Of a stretch of 64,000 nucleotides of DNA, positions 45,507 through 54,627 are shown in pieces (within the stretch, counting starts at the first letter, position 1; every line of letters begins with the position of its first letter). The notes beneath the pieces are model-generated. The model made no database searches and was not told the DNA's origin. It was given only the letters and a program-made list of their open reading frames with translations. This DNA comes from Sorangium cellulosum So ce56 (lineage in GTDB: Bacteria > Myxococcota_A > Polyangia > Polyangiales > Polyangiaceae), in contig NC_010162.1 of NCBI RefSeq assembly GCF_000067165.1, forward strand, positions 372,001 through 436,000, in the 5' to 3' direction. The position numbers and the translations under genes are program-made.

Positions 45507-45905
45507 TCAGGTCATGCCGAGCAGCTTGTTCATGCTGGCCTCGTCCGCCGGCGTGAACGGGTAGCGATCGAACTCGGCGCTCGTGACCCACCGGAACGCG
45601 TTCACGGCCAGCGACGCGAGCTCGCCGCTCTTGATGTGGCACTCGTAGAGGTACAGGTCGACGACGTAGCGCTCGTAGGGGTGGCTCACGAACGAGATCA
45701 GCTGGCCCACCTCGATCTCGACGTCGAGCCGGTGGCGGACCTCGCGCTTCAGCGCGGCCGCGTCCGTCTCGGTCTCCTCCACGCGCCCCCCGGGGAACTC
45801 CCAGAGCATCGGGAGCACGGCGGTCGGCCGGCGCTGGGTGATGAGGTACCGGCCGTCCTGTTCAATCACGGCGGCGACCACGCGGATGGTGCGGACCATT
45901 TCCAT
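45507..45905 (-). CDS. Nudix-fold protein with a degenerate Nudix box
   Basis: The 132-residue protein resembles MutT (VRTIRVVAAVIEQDGRYLIT, LPMLWEFPGGRVEE, FRWVTSAEFDRYPFTPADEA). The Nudix box is G-x5-E-x7-REV, but the next positions are R-HR-LD instead of x-EE-xG, so two metal-binding Glu are His and Arg. It should bind a nucleotide-like ligand but may not hydrolyse it by the usual mechanism. The reading was checked at the codon level (GAG GTC CGC CAC CGG). It is a single gene, convergent with the permease. Confidence 0.88.
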   Translation of the reverse strand: MEMVRTIRVVAAVIEQDGRYLITQRRPTAVLPMLWEFPGGRVEETETDAAALKREVRHRLDVEIEVGQLISFVSHPYERYVVDLYLYECHIKSGELASLAVNAFRWVTSAEFDRYPFTPADEASMNKLLGMT

Positions 45906-45996
45906 GGCGAGTGTCTCAGGGCTGCTGAGCGTACGATGGGGCGTCGGGTTGTGCGAGCGGGACGGTCGCCGTCCTCGGGGCGCCGCTGGCGCGCGC

Positions 45997-47100
45997 TCAG
46001 ACGTTGATGCGGAACAGTTGCTGACCCATGAGCAGGATGTCGCCGCCCGTGATCTCGGTCTCGCCGAGGACGCGGAGGAAGGTGCCGTTCGAGCTGCCGA
46101 GGTCCGTGAGGAACAGCCGGCCGCCCTGGAGCGAGATCTGGCAGTGGAGCCCGGAGACGTAGCCGTCCTCGGGGAAGAGGATGTCGCCGCGCTCGCGCCC
46201 GAGGTGCAGGCCGGTGTCGGGGACCGGGAACGCGTTGCCGGTCGCGTCCCTGCCGATGATGAGGGCGAGCCGCGCGACGTAGCCCTTCGAGGGGCTGCCG
46301 AGGCGCTCGACGCCGTCGGGGGTCGTGGGCGCCGGGGAGAGCGGCTCGACGCGGACGATCTCCTGGCCGATGCGGAAGACGTCGCCGTTGTCGAGCTGCA
46401 CCGGCGTGTCCCTGCGCAGCCTGCGGTAGACGCCGTTCAGCGAGCCCTCGTCCTTGACGAAGAGCCGCCCGCCCTTGATCGAGAACGTCGCGTGGCGCGG
46501 CGAGAGGTAGCTGTCGCCGCCGAAGATCGTGCCCGAGTCGCGCCCGATCAGCGTGGGGTTCGTGGGCAGCGTGTACGAGCCGGCCTCGGTGCCGTCGGCC
46601 CGGAGCGCCGTCAGCACGACGTTCGCGGCGCCCGACGTGGAGACGACCGGCGTGGAGGGCTGCGCGGCCTGGCCCGCCGGCTTGACGAGCTTGAAGCCGC
46701 ACAGCGCGCAGAACTTGTTCGACGGCGGGTTGGGCTCCTGGCACTGGGGACAGACGACCGTCCCCGCGCCGGCCGCCGCCGCCGGCGTCGCGGGCGCGGC
46801 CGCCGCGGCCTTCTTGCTGGCGCCGGTGTCCTCCCCGCGGGCCGGGGCGATGAACGCCGCGGGATCGACGAGCGCGGGCGGCGGGGGCGCGACCGCGGGG
46901 CCCTTCTGGGCGCCCGTGCCGATGGCGGTCGGCTCATCGCCGTAATCCTTCGCCCGCGAAGCCGCGGGCACGCCGTGGGGCGGGGTGCCTGCCGCGAACT
47001 TCTTGGGCGAAACGTCGCGAGGCAGCTCGGCGCCGCAGCCGAGGCAGAACTTGTAATGGTCCTGATTTTCCTTGGAGCACTTCGGGCAGGTGATCACCAC
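45997..47100 (-). CDS. Zinc-ribbon protein with two FHA domains
   Basis: The N-terminus has a zinc ribbon (CPKCSKENQDHYKFCLGCG) and, after a Pro/Ala-rich linker, a second one (CPQCQEPNPPSNKFCALCG). Two FHA domains follow: TLIGRDSGTIFGGDSYLSPR with the SLNG motif, and HLGRERGDILFPEDGYVSGL with LGSSNGTFLR. FHA domains bind phosphothreonine, so the protein probably reads signals from Hanks-type kinases, which are numerous in this genome. It has 367 residues, is cytoplasmic, and starts at the ATG at 47100. Confidence 0.93.
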   Translation of the reverse strand: MVITCPKCSKENQDHYKFCLGCGAELPRDVSPKKFAAGTPPHGVPAASRAKDYGDEPTAIGTGAQKGPAVAPPPPALVDPAAFIAPARGEDTGASKKAAAAAPATPAAAAGAGTVVCPQCQEPNPPSNKFCALCGFKLVKPAGQAAQPSTPVVSTSGAANVVLTALRADGTEAGSYTLPTNPTLIGRDSGTIFGGDSYLSPRHATFSIKGGRLFVKDEGSLNGVYRRLRRDTPVQLDNGDVFRIGQEIVRVEPLSPAPTTPDGVERLGSPSKGYVARLALIIGRDATGNAFPVPDTGLHLGRERGDILFPEDGYVSGLHCQISLQGGRLFLTDLGSSNGTFLRVLGETEITGGDILLMGQQLFRINV

Positions 47101-47273
47101 GCCTCCTCACAACGAGCGACCGGACTGGGTCCCAGGGCGAACGGCGGCGGGAGCATATTCGCCGCGGCGGCCCTCTGTCGACTGTCTGTCGCTCCTCCGC
47201 CCCTCGAGCGGGGGGTCGCGCGCCGCCGCCCGCCCGTTCGCTGGGGCGATTCCGCCCGGCAAATCGTGGATCG

Positions 47274-47343
47274 CCGGGCGCGGGCGGCCGCAGTTTTCCG
47301 GGCGCGGGCGGCCGCGTTTTGTCGGGCGCGGGCGGCCCGGCTT
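47274..47343. repeat. About 23-bp GC-rich direct repeats, three copies
   Basis: CGGGCGCGGGCGGCC recurs at about 23-24-bp spacing (near 47275, 47299 and 47323) in the short gap between the FHA and ruvA genes. The first two copies are nearly identical, the third drifts. Confidence 0.65.
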
Positions 47344-47373
47344 GCCGGGCTCGCCGGGCGCCGGCGGCGTGGC

Positions 47374-48000
47374 TCACTTGGAGAGGAGCGCGAGCGCATC
47401 ACGCACGAGGTCGCCGAGCGGGGCGCTGTCGACGCGCGCGCCGAGGGCGGTGACGGCGCGCTCCGCCTCGGCCGGGCGGTAGCCCATGCGGGTGAGCGCG
47501 CTGTGCAGGAGGTCCTGCTTGGCGCCGGTGGCCACGGGCGGGGAGGCCGCGGGGGAGAGCGGGGCCGCGGGGAGGTGGACGAGCTTGTCCTTCAGCTCGA
47601 GGACGAGGCGCTCGGCGGTCTTCTTGCCGACGCCGGGGATGGCGGTGAGGCGCGCGGTCTCCCGGCGGGTGATCACCGCGGCGAGCTCCCCCGCGCCGAG
47701 CGCGCTGAGGATGGCCATCGCGATCTTCGGGCCGATGCTGGAGATGCCGATGAGCACGCGGAAGGCCGCCCGGTCCTCGCGCGTCGCGAAGCCGTACAGG
47801 AGGAGCGCGTCCTCGCGCACGTGGGTGTGGACGAACAGGGTGATCGCGTCCGAGCCGGCCTTCGCGTTCGCGGCGATCCCGCGCGCGCGCCCCACGGCCC
47901 CGAGCGGGACGGTCACCTCGTAGCCGACCCCGCTGACGTCGAGGACGACCGTGCCCTCGTCGCCTTCTTCCACGACGTGGCCGGAGAGCCGGCCGATCAA
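47374..48000 (-). CDS. ruvA: Holliday junction branch migration protein RuvA
   Basis: The protein begins (TTG start at 48000) with IGRLSGHVVEEGDEGTVVLD, the N-terminal OB domain, then GVGYEVTVPLGAV, the Leu-rich RuvA core LIGISSIGPKIAMAILSALG, and the helix-hairpin-helix pair GVGKKTAERLVLELKDKL, followed by the C-terminal RuvB-interacting domain (LTRMGYRPAEAERAVTALGA). RuvA binds Holliday junctions as a tetramer and works with RuvB. The length of 208 residues is normal. The TTG start overlaps the stop of the upstream lipoprotein gene (TTGA), which is an unusual operon partner. ruvB and ruvC are not in the window. Confidence 0.96.
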   Translation of the reverse strand: MIGRLSGHVVEEGDEGTVVLDVSGVGYEVTVPLGAVGRARGIAANAKAGSDAITLFVHTHVREDALLLYGFATREDRAAFRVLIGISSIGPKIAMAILSALGAGELAAVITRRETARLTAIPGVGKKTAERLVLELKDKLVHLPAAPLSPAASPPVATGAKQDLLHSALTRMGYRPAEAERAVTALGARVDSAPLGDLVRDALALLSK

Positions 48001-48512
48001 TTGACCTTGGCCCCTTGCTGGATCCACCTGCGGATGGCGTCGCGCTCTGCCGAGGGCAGGAGGTCGCCGCCAAAGGGCATCGGGTCCCCGCAGCCGTCGG
48101 GGGCGCACTCGAGGTCCCCGCAGCTCAGGGTGTCGTCGAGCTTGTGCATGAGGAAGCTGTTCGCGGGGTCGCCGGCCGTGATCCGCGGCATCCCGGAGGG
48201 CGCCCTCGACGCGGCGCCGACGTTCTGGGCCACGATCGCGTCGATCTGCGCCTGCGTGGCCTGCTCGCTCAGCGTCGGGCCGAGGTACGCGAACCCGGCC
48301 GAGCCGGCCTCGGCGCCGTGGCACGTCGAGCTGAACGAGCAGGACCGCTGGAAGATGGGGAGGACCTCGCCCGCGAAGCTCGCCTCGGGCGTGGTGCCGT
48401 CGAACTTGCTGTAGTCGAAGCACTCCGTCGCCGCGGGCCCGGGGCCGTCGTCACCGCAGCCGGTGCCGGCGCACGCCGTCGCGACAAGGAAAATCAGGAA
48501 GAATTTCCGCAC
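47997..48512 (-). CDS. Lipoprotein with a cytochrome-c-like CH motif
   Basis: GTG at 48512 starts the lipoprotein signal RKFFLIFLVATACAGTGCGD. The 171-residue protein has LPIFQRSCSFSSTCHGAEAG, which resembles the heme-binding region of outer-membrane-type c domains but is CX5CH rather than CXXCH, so heme attachment is doubtful. Later Cys pairs (CGDLECAPDGCGDPMPFGGD) and the closing AERDAIRRWIQQGAKV match a group of myxobacterial lipoproteins with this layout. It is coupled to ruvA by a 4-bp overlap. The function is unknown. Confidence 0.78.
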   Translation of the reverse strand: MRKFFLIFLVATACAGTGCGDDGPGPAATECFDYSKFDGTTPEASFAGEVLPIFQRSCSFSSTCHGAEAGSAGFAYLGPTLSEQATQAQIDAIVAQNVGAASRAPSGMPRITAGDPANSFLMHKLDDTLSCGDLECAPDGCGDPMPFGGDLLPSAERDAIRRWIQQGAKVN

Positions 48513-48729
48513 GTTCACCCCTCGCACCCAGATCTCGGGCTGGGACCCTAGCAGAACTGTGCGCGCTCCGTAACGCGTGACGTCGCGCCGCCCACCTCGC
48601 GTCGCGCGCGGTTGTTCCGGCGCGGCGCGCGGCGCGTTGCCCCGCCGCGGGGCGCGGCGCCCCGTCGGGGGCGCGGAGATCGTCGCGCGTTTGGCCGGCC
48701 GGCGCGGCGGCGGGTAGGCTGGGCGTCCC

Positions 48730-49134
48730 ATGAGGATTGGCCTGGGCATCGGCTCGACGGCGCTCGCGCTCGCCGCGCTCAACGTCGGTTGCGGCGGAGG
48801 GCACGACGCGGTCGAACGACAGCTCTCCGAGCTGCGCGCGGAGCTCGTCAGGGTGCGCGCGGAGAACGCGGTGCTCGCGGATCGTGTGGGCTCGCTGGAG
48901 CGCTCGCGGGGCGGCGCCCGCAGCGCGGCGCGCCCTGACGAGGCCGGGGCGCGCGCCGTGCCCCCCGAGGAGCCGGACAGGCCCGACCTCGAGGTGGTGC
49001 GGCTCGCGCCGGGGGACGACGGCGCGCGGCCGCCGGTGCTCCGCTCGACCGCGAACGGCGCCGTGATCGAAGAGCCCCCGGGCGGGTCGCCGCCGAGCCC
49101 GCCCCCCTCCACCCTGTCGAGGCGCAAGCGATGA
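48730..49134 (+). CDS. Small lipoprotein with a coiled coil
   Basis: A signal peptide with the lipobox LAALNVGCGG is followed by a heptad-like coiled coil (VERQLSELRAELVRVRAENA, VLADRVGSLERS) and a Pro-rich, disordered tail. The 134-residue protein is anchored in the envelope. It overlaps the next gene (LysM protein) by 4 bp (ATGA), suggesting they act together in the envelope. Confidence 0.78.
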   Translation: MRIGLGIGSTALALAALNVGCGGGHDAVERQLSELRAELVRVRAENAVLADRVGSLERSRGGARSAARPDEAGARAVPPEEPDRPDLEVVRLAPGDDGARPPVLRSTANGAVIEEPPGGSPPSPPPSTLSRRKR

Positions 49135-50465
49135 AGTTCCCCGCGAAGGCAACGCTGGTCCTGGTCTCCCTGGCGATCGTCGCCGCGCCGCCGCTGGCGC
49201 GCGCTCAGGACCAGCAGGGCGGCGAGGAGGGCGCCGGCCAGGCGCCGGGCGTCACCGTGGTCCAGCTCCCGAGGGGCGAGCCGACCGTCGAGACGCAGGT
49301 CGTGGTGCCGGGTTATCCGCAGCCGGGGTTCGATCCGAACGCCCACCTGCCCTCGAGCTCGCGGGGCACGACGGACACGTCCCGCCCGTCGGACGGCTTC
49401 GATCTGGGCCGCCGCAGCGAGGGCCCCGCCTCGGTGAAGGGCGGCGCGAACGGCAGCTACGTCGTCGAGGGGCAGTTCGTGCCCGAGTCGCACTCGGTGC
49501 GGCGCGGCGACACGCTCTGGGACATCTCGGGCAGGTACTACACGAACCCGTATGCGTGGCCCCAGGTCTGGGCGCTGAACCCGCAGCTCCAGAACCCGCA
49601 CTGGATCTACCCGGGCGACCGGATCCGGCTCCGCGACCCGAGCGAGGGCCCGACCCGCGGCAGCATCGGGTTCGGCGCGAACCAGCTGGGGCGCGGGGGG
49701 CGCGTGCCGTTGAAGACGATCTTCCTGCGCGAGCTCGGCTGGGTCGACGACGTGAAGAAGGACACGTGGGGGGAGCTCGTCGCGAGCCCCGACGACCAGA
49801 TGCTCCTCAGCGAGGGCGACGACGTCTACCTCCGCCTCTCGGACGATCACGAGGTCTCGATCGGCCAGGAGCTGACGATCTTCCGCGAGATCAAGAAGGT
49901 GAAGAGCGGGGACGTGAAGGGCGAGCTCGTGACGGTGCGCGGCACGGCGCGCGTGGATCGTTACAACCCGAAGACGCACATGGTGCGCGCGCGGCTCATC
50001 GAGTCGCTCGACGTCGTCGAGCGCACGGACAGGGTCGGCCCGGTGCTGCGGCGCCTCGACGTGGTGCCGCCGGTGGGCGCCGAGGCGGATCTCGAGGCGA
50101 AGATCATCGCGGCCGTCTACCCCTACCAGCTCGTCGGGCAGCACCAGGTGGTGTTCATCGACAAGGGCGAGAAGGACGGCGTGAAGCCGGGGCAGCGCTT
50201 CTTCGCGGTCCGGCGGGGCGACCGCTGGCTGCAGCAGATCGGGGGCGCGGGCAGGCTGGCCACGGTCCGGCCGCGGCTGCAGGACGAGCGTCCGGCGCAG
50301 GTCGACGAGCCGAAGTTCGGCGTCGACGAGGAGTTGCTGCCGGACGAGACCTACGCCGAGCTGCGGGTCGTGCATGTGCGCGAGCGCACGGCTGCGGCGT
50401 TCGTGACCCACGCGATGTACGAGGTCGAGCGGGACGCGGTGCTGGTCTCGCGCAAGGGCCTCTGA
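49131..50465 (+). CDS. Secreted LysM-domain protein
   Basis: An N-terminal signal peptide (LVLVSLAIVAAPPLARAQ) is followed by about 90 low-complexity residues, then a LysM domain (SHSVRRGDTLWDISGRYYTN, WPQVWALNPQLQNPHWIYPG) near residues 120-170 that should bind peptidoglycan. The rest (about 270 residues) is beta-rich and has no enzyme motif. This layout (LysM then a long beta region) is common in myxobacteria and related proteobacteria. It follows the coiled-coil lipoprotein gene with a 4-bp overlap. Confidence 0.9.
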   Translation: MKFPAKATLVLVSLAIVAAPPLARAQDQQGGEEGAGQAPGVTVVQLPRGEPTVETQVVVPGYPQPGFDPNAHLPSSSRGTTDTSRPSDGFDLGRRSEGPASVKGGANGSYVVEGQFVPESHSVRRGDTLWDISGRYYTNPYAWPQVWALNPQLQNPHWIYPGDRIRLRDPSEGPTRGSIGFGANQLGRGGRVPLKTIFLRELGWVDDVKKDTWGELVASPDDQMLLSEGDDVYLRLSDDHEVSIGQELTIFREIKKVKSGDVKGELVTVRGTARVDRYNPKTHMVRARLIESLDVVERTDRVGPVLRRLDVVPPVGAEADLEAKIIAAVYPYQLVGQHQVVFIDKGEKDGVKPGQRFFAVRRGDRWLQQIGGAGRLATVRPRLQDERPAQVDEPKFGVDEELLPDETYAELRVVHVRERTAAAFVTHAMYEVERDAVLVSRKGL

Positions 50466-50721
50466 GGATCGACCGTCGACTGCTTTTCACGGCCGGGGTG
50501 TGCGGGGCGAAGCCCGCGGGCCCGCGTCCGGTTGCGTGAGCAAGCCAACGTGCGGGAAGGCAGCGGCCCCAGCCGTCGTCGCGCCGCCGCTCGCGACCTG
50601 GGGCGGCGGACGGCGGCGCCGGAGGGGCGGAGGGGCGGAAGGAGACGAAGCGCTGCCGCCGCGCTGACCGCGCAATGTCTCCACGAGCGGGGCGCCGGCG
50701 CGGTATGCTGTTCCGCCTGGC

Positions 50722-52362
50722 ATGCGTCGCCTTCCCGAAGTCCAGTCCGAGCTGAGGGGAGTGGACGGCGATCCTCCCACGCAGCGCTCGTTCGACAGCG
50801 TGACGGATCGCTGCACCCCGCGGAGCGGATCGCTGGCCGAGGTGCTCGGCGAGGGGGTGGTGCGGGGGCCCCGTTCGAGCGCGGCGCCTCCGAGCCTCAA
50901 CAGCACCCCGCCGGAGGCGCGCGGCCACGCGCTGCGGGAGCGCGGCAACCTGCTCCTCCGGCGGAACGACTACGCGGGCGCCGCGCGCGACTACGACGAG
51001 GCGCTCGCGCTGTTCCGGGCGACGGGCGACGTGCTCGGGCAGGCCCAGCTGCTCATGGATCGGGGCGCGCTGCGCCTGCGGGAGGGCGTCCCCGTGCAGG
51101 CGGTGCGCGATTACGACGAGGCGCTCGCGCTGTTCCAGGCCGCGGGCGAGCGCGCGGCGGAGGGCGACGCGCTGAGGGCGCGGGGCTTCGCGCGCGCCGA
51201 GGAGGGCGATCTCGGCGGCGCGGTGTGCGACTACGACCTGGCGATCCAGCTCTTTCTGCAGCTCGGCGATCGCGAGCCGCTCAAGCCCCGGGCCGGGTCG
51301 CGCGGGGCGGCCGCCGACACCGACGTCCCGGGCCCCTCGGAGCCGCCGCGCGCCCGCCCTCACGGCGCCGCGCACGGGCGGGCGCTCAAGGCGCGCGGCG
51401 ATCTGCGGGTCCGGCTCCGCAACCTGGCGGGAGCGGCGCGCGACTACAGCACCGCGCTGGCGCTGTTCCAGGACGCGGGGGATCGGAGCGGGCAGGCCAG
51501 CGTGCTGAAGGCGCGGGGCGACATGCGGTTCGGCCAGGACAACGTGACGGGCGCCGCGCGCGACTACGACTGGGCGCTCACGCTCTACCAGGCGACCGAG
51601 GACCACCTCGGGCAGGCCGGCGCGCTCAAGGCGCGCGGCGATCTCCGGGTGCGGCAGGGGGATCTGGCGGGCGCCGAGAAGGACTACGACCAGGGGCTCG
51701 AGCTGTTCACGGCGACGCGCGACGTCCTGGGCCAGGCCGCGGTGCTGAAGGCGCGGGGCGATCTGCGCTCCGTGCAGGAGGACCTCGTGGATGCGGTGCG
51801 CGACTACGACCGGGCGCTCGCGCTGTTCCGCACCGGCTTCGAGCGCCGCGGGCAGGCCGCGACGCTCAAGGTGCGGGGTGATCTCCGCCGCAAGCAGTTC
51901 GAGCTGGTGGCCGAGCTCGTGGGCGTCGCGGCGGCCGACGCGTCGGACCTGGAGGAGGCGCTCTCGGACTACGAGCAGGCGCTCGCCCTGTTCGAGGTGC
52001 TCGAGGACGGCGCGGGTCAGGCCGGCGTGCTGCGGGCGCGGGGCGACCTGGCGCGCATCCAGGGGGATCTCGCCGGGGCGCTGTCGCTCTACCTCGGCGC
52101 GAAGCGGCTCCTGGAGGTGTCGGGCAACGCCGCGGAGCTCTCGGCGACCCTCGCCGAGATCGCCCGGACGCACGCGCTCGCGGGCCGCGCGGTCGAGGCG
52201 CGCGCCGCGGCGGAGCAGGCGCTCGCGCGGGCCGATCGCGCGACCAGCGCCGAGTGCCGCGGGCTCGCGGAGGCGGTCCTCGCCGGCCGCGTCGTGGCCC
52301 GGGACGAGGCCTCCGCGAAGCGCGACTCCAGGGCGCCGAACGGCCTGAAGCGATTCGACTGA
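50722..52362 (+). CDS. TPR-repeat protein
   Basis: After about 70 residues without structure, ten or more TPR-like repeats of 39-40 residues follow, each with a core such as AGAARDYDEALALFRATGD and LGQAQLLMDRGALRLREG. There is no signal peptide. The repeat DNA is conserved between units (GCGCGCGACTACGAC recurs), and one section around residues 185-215 is a Pro/Ala/Arg linker. TPR arrays bind partner proteins; the partner is unknown. It stands alone, 256 bp after the LysM gene. The ATG at 50722 has a weak ribosome site. Confidence 0.85.
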   Translation: MRRLPEVQSELRGVDGDPPTQRSFDSVTDRCTPRSGSLAEVLGEGVVRGPRSSAAPPSLNSTPPEARGHALRERGNLLLRRNDYAGAARDYDEALALFRATGDVLGQAQLLMDRGALRLREGVPVQAVRDYDEALALFQAAGERAAEGDALRARGFARAEEGDLGGAVCDYDLAIQLFLQLGDREPLKPRAGSRGAAADTDVPGPSEPPRARPHGAAHGRALKARGDLRVRLRNLAGAARDYSTALALFQDAGDRSGQASVLKARGDMRFGQDNVTGAARDYDWALTLYQATEDHLGQAGALKARGDLRVRQGDLAGAEKDYDQGLELFTATRDVLGQAAVLKARGDLRSVQEDLVDAVRDYDRALALFRTGFERRGQAATLKVRGDLRRKQFELVAELVGVAAADASDLEEALSDYEQALALFEVLEDGAGQAGVLRARGDLARIQGDLAGALSLYLGAKRLLEVSGNAAELSATLAEIARTHALAGRAVEARAAAEQALARADRATSAECRGLAEAVLAGRVVARDEASAKRDSRAPNGLKRFD

Positions 52363-52826
52363 GAGAGGCCCTGAGCCGCGCCGGGCCGCGGAGGGCGCCC
52401 GGGCGAGCCTCCGCGCGCCTGGGCCACCACGGGCGGCGCTGCGGCGCGCCGAGGACCAGCGCGCCGCTCCCGGCGGGCGAGGACAGCCTTTCATGGCGCT
52501 GATGGCGAGTTGACCCGATCGACGGACAACCATCCTGACTCCGACCGATGCTGCCGAGAGCCGGGATGACCCGATAAGGGGGGTCTCCTCCCCGAGAGCT
52601 CCGGAGTGCGTCGTCTACGTGTACGGCACAAATCCAGGCGCACCACGGCCCGGGTGATAATGCCCGCTTCCGTACATGTCGGCATGGCATCGCGCCGCGG
52701 TGTGATGATCCGTCGTCACGACAGATGGGCGACACCACGGCATCGTGAGCACGTTGCAGCGCTGTTTCCTGGTTGGCTGGCGCGCGTGCTTCGGGATAGA
52801 AAAGAATGTCTTAAGGAGTCATCTAC
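52363..52826. other. Intergenic region, only a ribosome site recognised
   Basis: In 464 bp I see no supported gene. The last bases, TTAAGGAGTCATCTACATG, give a good ribosome site (AAGGAG) for the next gene, in a section that is less GC-rich than its surroundings and is therefore the likely promoter region. Confidence 0.45.
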
Positions 52827-53399
52827 ATGAAGAGAGGCTTGAAAGCAGTGCTCGCCCTGTCCGCCGCGCTCGCTCTGCTAGGCATCGGTGCGCCCGCGGA
52901 CGCGACGACGGCCGTCCTGCTCTCGCGGGAGGAGCTCGTGCGCCAGTCGGCGACGATCGCGCGCGTGATCGTCGGCCGATCGTACACGACGGAATCCGAC
53001 GACGGAAAATCGATCGTGACCCGCACCGAGCTCACGATCACCCAGCCGCTCAAGGGCGGCGCGGCGGACAAGGGGGGCTCGAAGATGATTGTGCTGGAGC
53101 AGATGGGCGGGACCTACAACGGCAAGACACAGCGGCTGCTCGGCGACGCCAAGCTCTCGCCTGGCGAGGACGCCGTGGTCTTCCTGCGCTCGGGCGACAA
53201 GGGGCGGTGGCACCTCACGGCGCTGGCGCTGTCGGCCTATCACGTGGACAAGAGGGGCATGGCGCGGCGCATCCTCGACGGGCTGCACCTCGTCCGGCGG
53301 ACCGGAGCCGCGCTCGTGCCCGTCGAGACGCCCGTCGAGGAGGTCGAGCCCATCGAGAGCCTCATGACGGACGTCGTGCGCATCGCGGGAGGGAAGTGA
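52827..53399 (+). CDS. Secreted hypothetical protein
   Basis: The signal peptide MKRGLKAVLALSAALALLGI ends at ADATT. The mature 160 residues form a beta-rich domain (REELVRQSATIARVIVGRSY, TRTELTITQPLKGGAADKGG, EDAVVFLRSGDKGRWHL) similar to many secreted myxobacterial proteins of unknown function. It has an AAGGAG ribosome site. The stop is 1 bp before the GTG start of the matrixin-type protease gene, so the two are co-expressed; it could be a propeptide-like partner or inhibitor, which is speculation. Confidence 0.8.
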   Translation: MKRGLKAVLALSAALALLGIGAPADATTAVLLSREELVRQSATIARVIVGRSYTTESDDGKSIVTRTELTITQPLKGGAADKGGSKMIVLEQMGGTYNGKTQRLLGDAKLSPGEDAVVFLRSGDKGRWHLTALALSAYHVDKRGMARRILDGLHLVRRTGAALVPVETPVEEVEPIESLMTDVVRIAGGK

Positions 53400-53400
53400 G

Positions 53401-54627
53401 GTGAGGCGCCGCGTCGCCCTCGCCGCCCTGCTCGGCGCCGCCTCGTCCCTCGCCGTGGCCCGTGAGGCCGCCGCGTGGACGCCGCTCGATGACGTGGTCC
53501 CCCGCTGGGGCAAGCTGCCCGTCGCTTACTACATCAACCGCTCGACGATCCCGGGCGAGATCTCCGCCTTCGCCGTCGACCGTGTCGAGTCCGGGTTCGA
53601 GGCGTGGTCGAACGCGGGGTGTACGGCGTGGCAGGTCGACTTCCTCGGCGACACCACCGATCGTTACAACTACAACGACTACAAGAACGTGTTTCAGTGG
53701 ATCAGCTCCTCGTGGCCGAACATGCTCGGTGACGTCAACTCGGTCATCGGCGTCACGATGCCGGTCTGGAGCTTCGACGGATCCATCGTGGACGCCGACA
53801 TGGTCTTCAACGACGTCGGGTTCTGCTGGAACGACACCGGCAACAACGGCTGTGTCGACACGCAGTCGATCGCCACGCACGAAGAGGGGCATTTCCTGGG
53901 CCTCGGCCACTCCGGCGAGCGGAGCGCGACGATGACTCCTTACTATGTCGTGGGCTCGTCGATGCGCACCATCGAGCAGGACGACATCGACGGCGTGTGC
54001 GCGCTGTATCCCATCGGCGGGACCACGGCCGCGAGCGCCTCGAGCGCCGCCACCGGCGGCGGCGACAGGTGCGGTAGCTGCTCGAACGATTCGCTCGAGG
54101 ACACCTGCAGGGCGCCCTATGACGCGTGCGGTGCGTCGAACGCGTGCAAGGCATTCATCGGCTGTGTCAGCGGGTGCGAGGACGACGCGTGCGTCGAGCA
54201 ATGCATGAATGACCACGCCCAGGGGGCCGGCATGTATATCCGCATCCTCGAGTGCATCTGCGGGGAATGCTCGACCGAGTGCCCCACCGACTGCGCTGGC
54301 CTGGATGGCGGCGGCAGCGGCGCCGGCGGCGCCGGCGGCAGCGGGGGTGATGGCGGAGCGGACGGCAGCAGCGTGTCGACCTCCTCCTCCTCCTCGGCCG
54401 GCGGCGGATCGACCGTGGGCGCGACCGTGAGCTCGTCGGTCGCCTCGAGCGGCGGGGTGGGCGGCGCGGGCGGCGCCGATCCGGACGACACGCTGAAGGG
54501 CGGCGAAGAGGCGTCTGGCGGCGATGCCGGGTGCTCCTGCTCGACGACCGGCCGATCGGCCGATCTCGGCGGCGTCATGCTCTTCGGCGTGCTCGGCGCG
54601 CTGGCGTCGCGACGGCGCCGGCGCTGA
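53401..54627 (+). CDS. Matrixin-type zinc metalloprotease with a MYXO-CTERM anchor
   Basis: A signal peptide (GTG start) leads to a matrixin-like domain: LPVAYYINRSTIPGEI, then HEEGHFLGLGHS (His160, Glu161, His164, His170, a complete HExxHxxGxxH) and the Met-turn SATMTP. After about residue 215 comes a Cys-rich module like those at 41950 (ACKAFIGCVSGCEDDAC), a Gly/Ser/Thr-rich stretch, and at the end CSCSTTGRSADLGGVMLFGV followed by an Arg run, which fits MYXO-CTERM: Cys, transmembrane helix, basic tail. It should be exported and held in the outer membrane. It is coupled to the small secreted protein upstream. Confidence 0.92.
   Translation: MRRRVALAALLGAASSLAVAREAAAWTPLDDVVPRWGKLPVAYYINRSTIPGEISAFAVDRVESGFEAWSNAGCTAWQVDFLGDTTDRYNYNDYKNVFQWISSSWPNMLGDVNSVIGVTMPVWSFDGSIVDADMVFNDVGFCWNDTGNNGCVDTQSIATHEEGHFLGLGHSGERSATMTPYYVVGSSMRTIEQDDIDGVCALYPIGGTTAASASSAATGGGDRCGSCSNDSLEDTCRAPYDACGASNACKAFIGCVSGCEDDACVEQCMNDHAQGAGMYIRILECICGECSTECPTDCAGLDGGGSGAGGAGGSGGDGGADGSSVSTSSSSSAGGGSTVGATVSSSVASSGGVGGAGGADPDDTLKGGEEASGGDAGCSCSTTGRSADLGGVMLFGVLGALASRRRRR

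Noticed and set aside
48320..48350. c-type heme site in the lipoprotein before ruvA
   Set aside because: The spacing is CX5CH, not CXXCH, so I do not call it a cytochrome.
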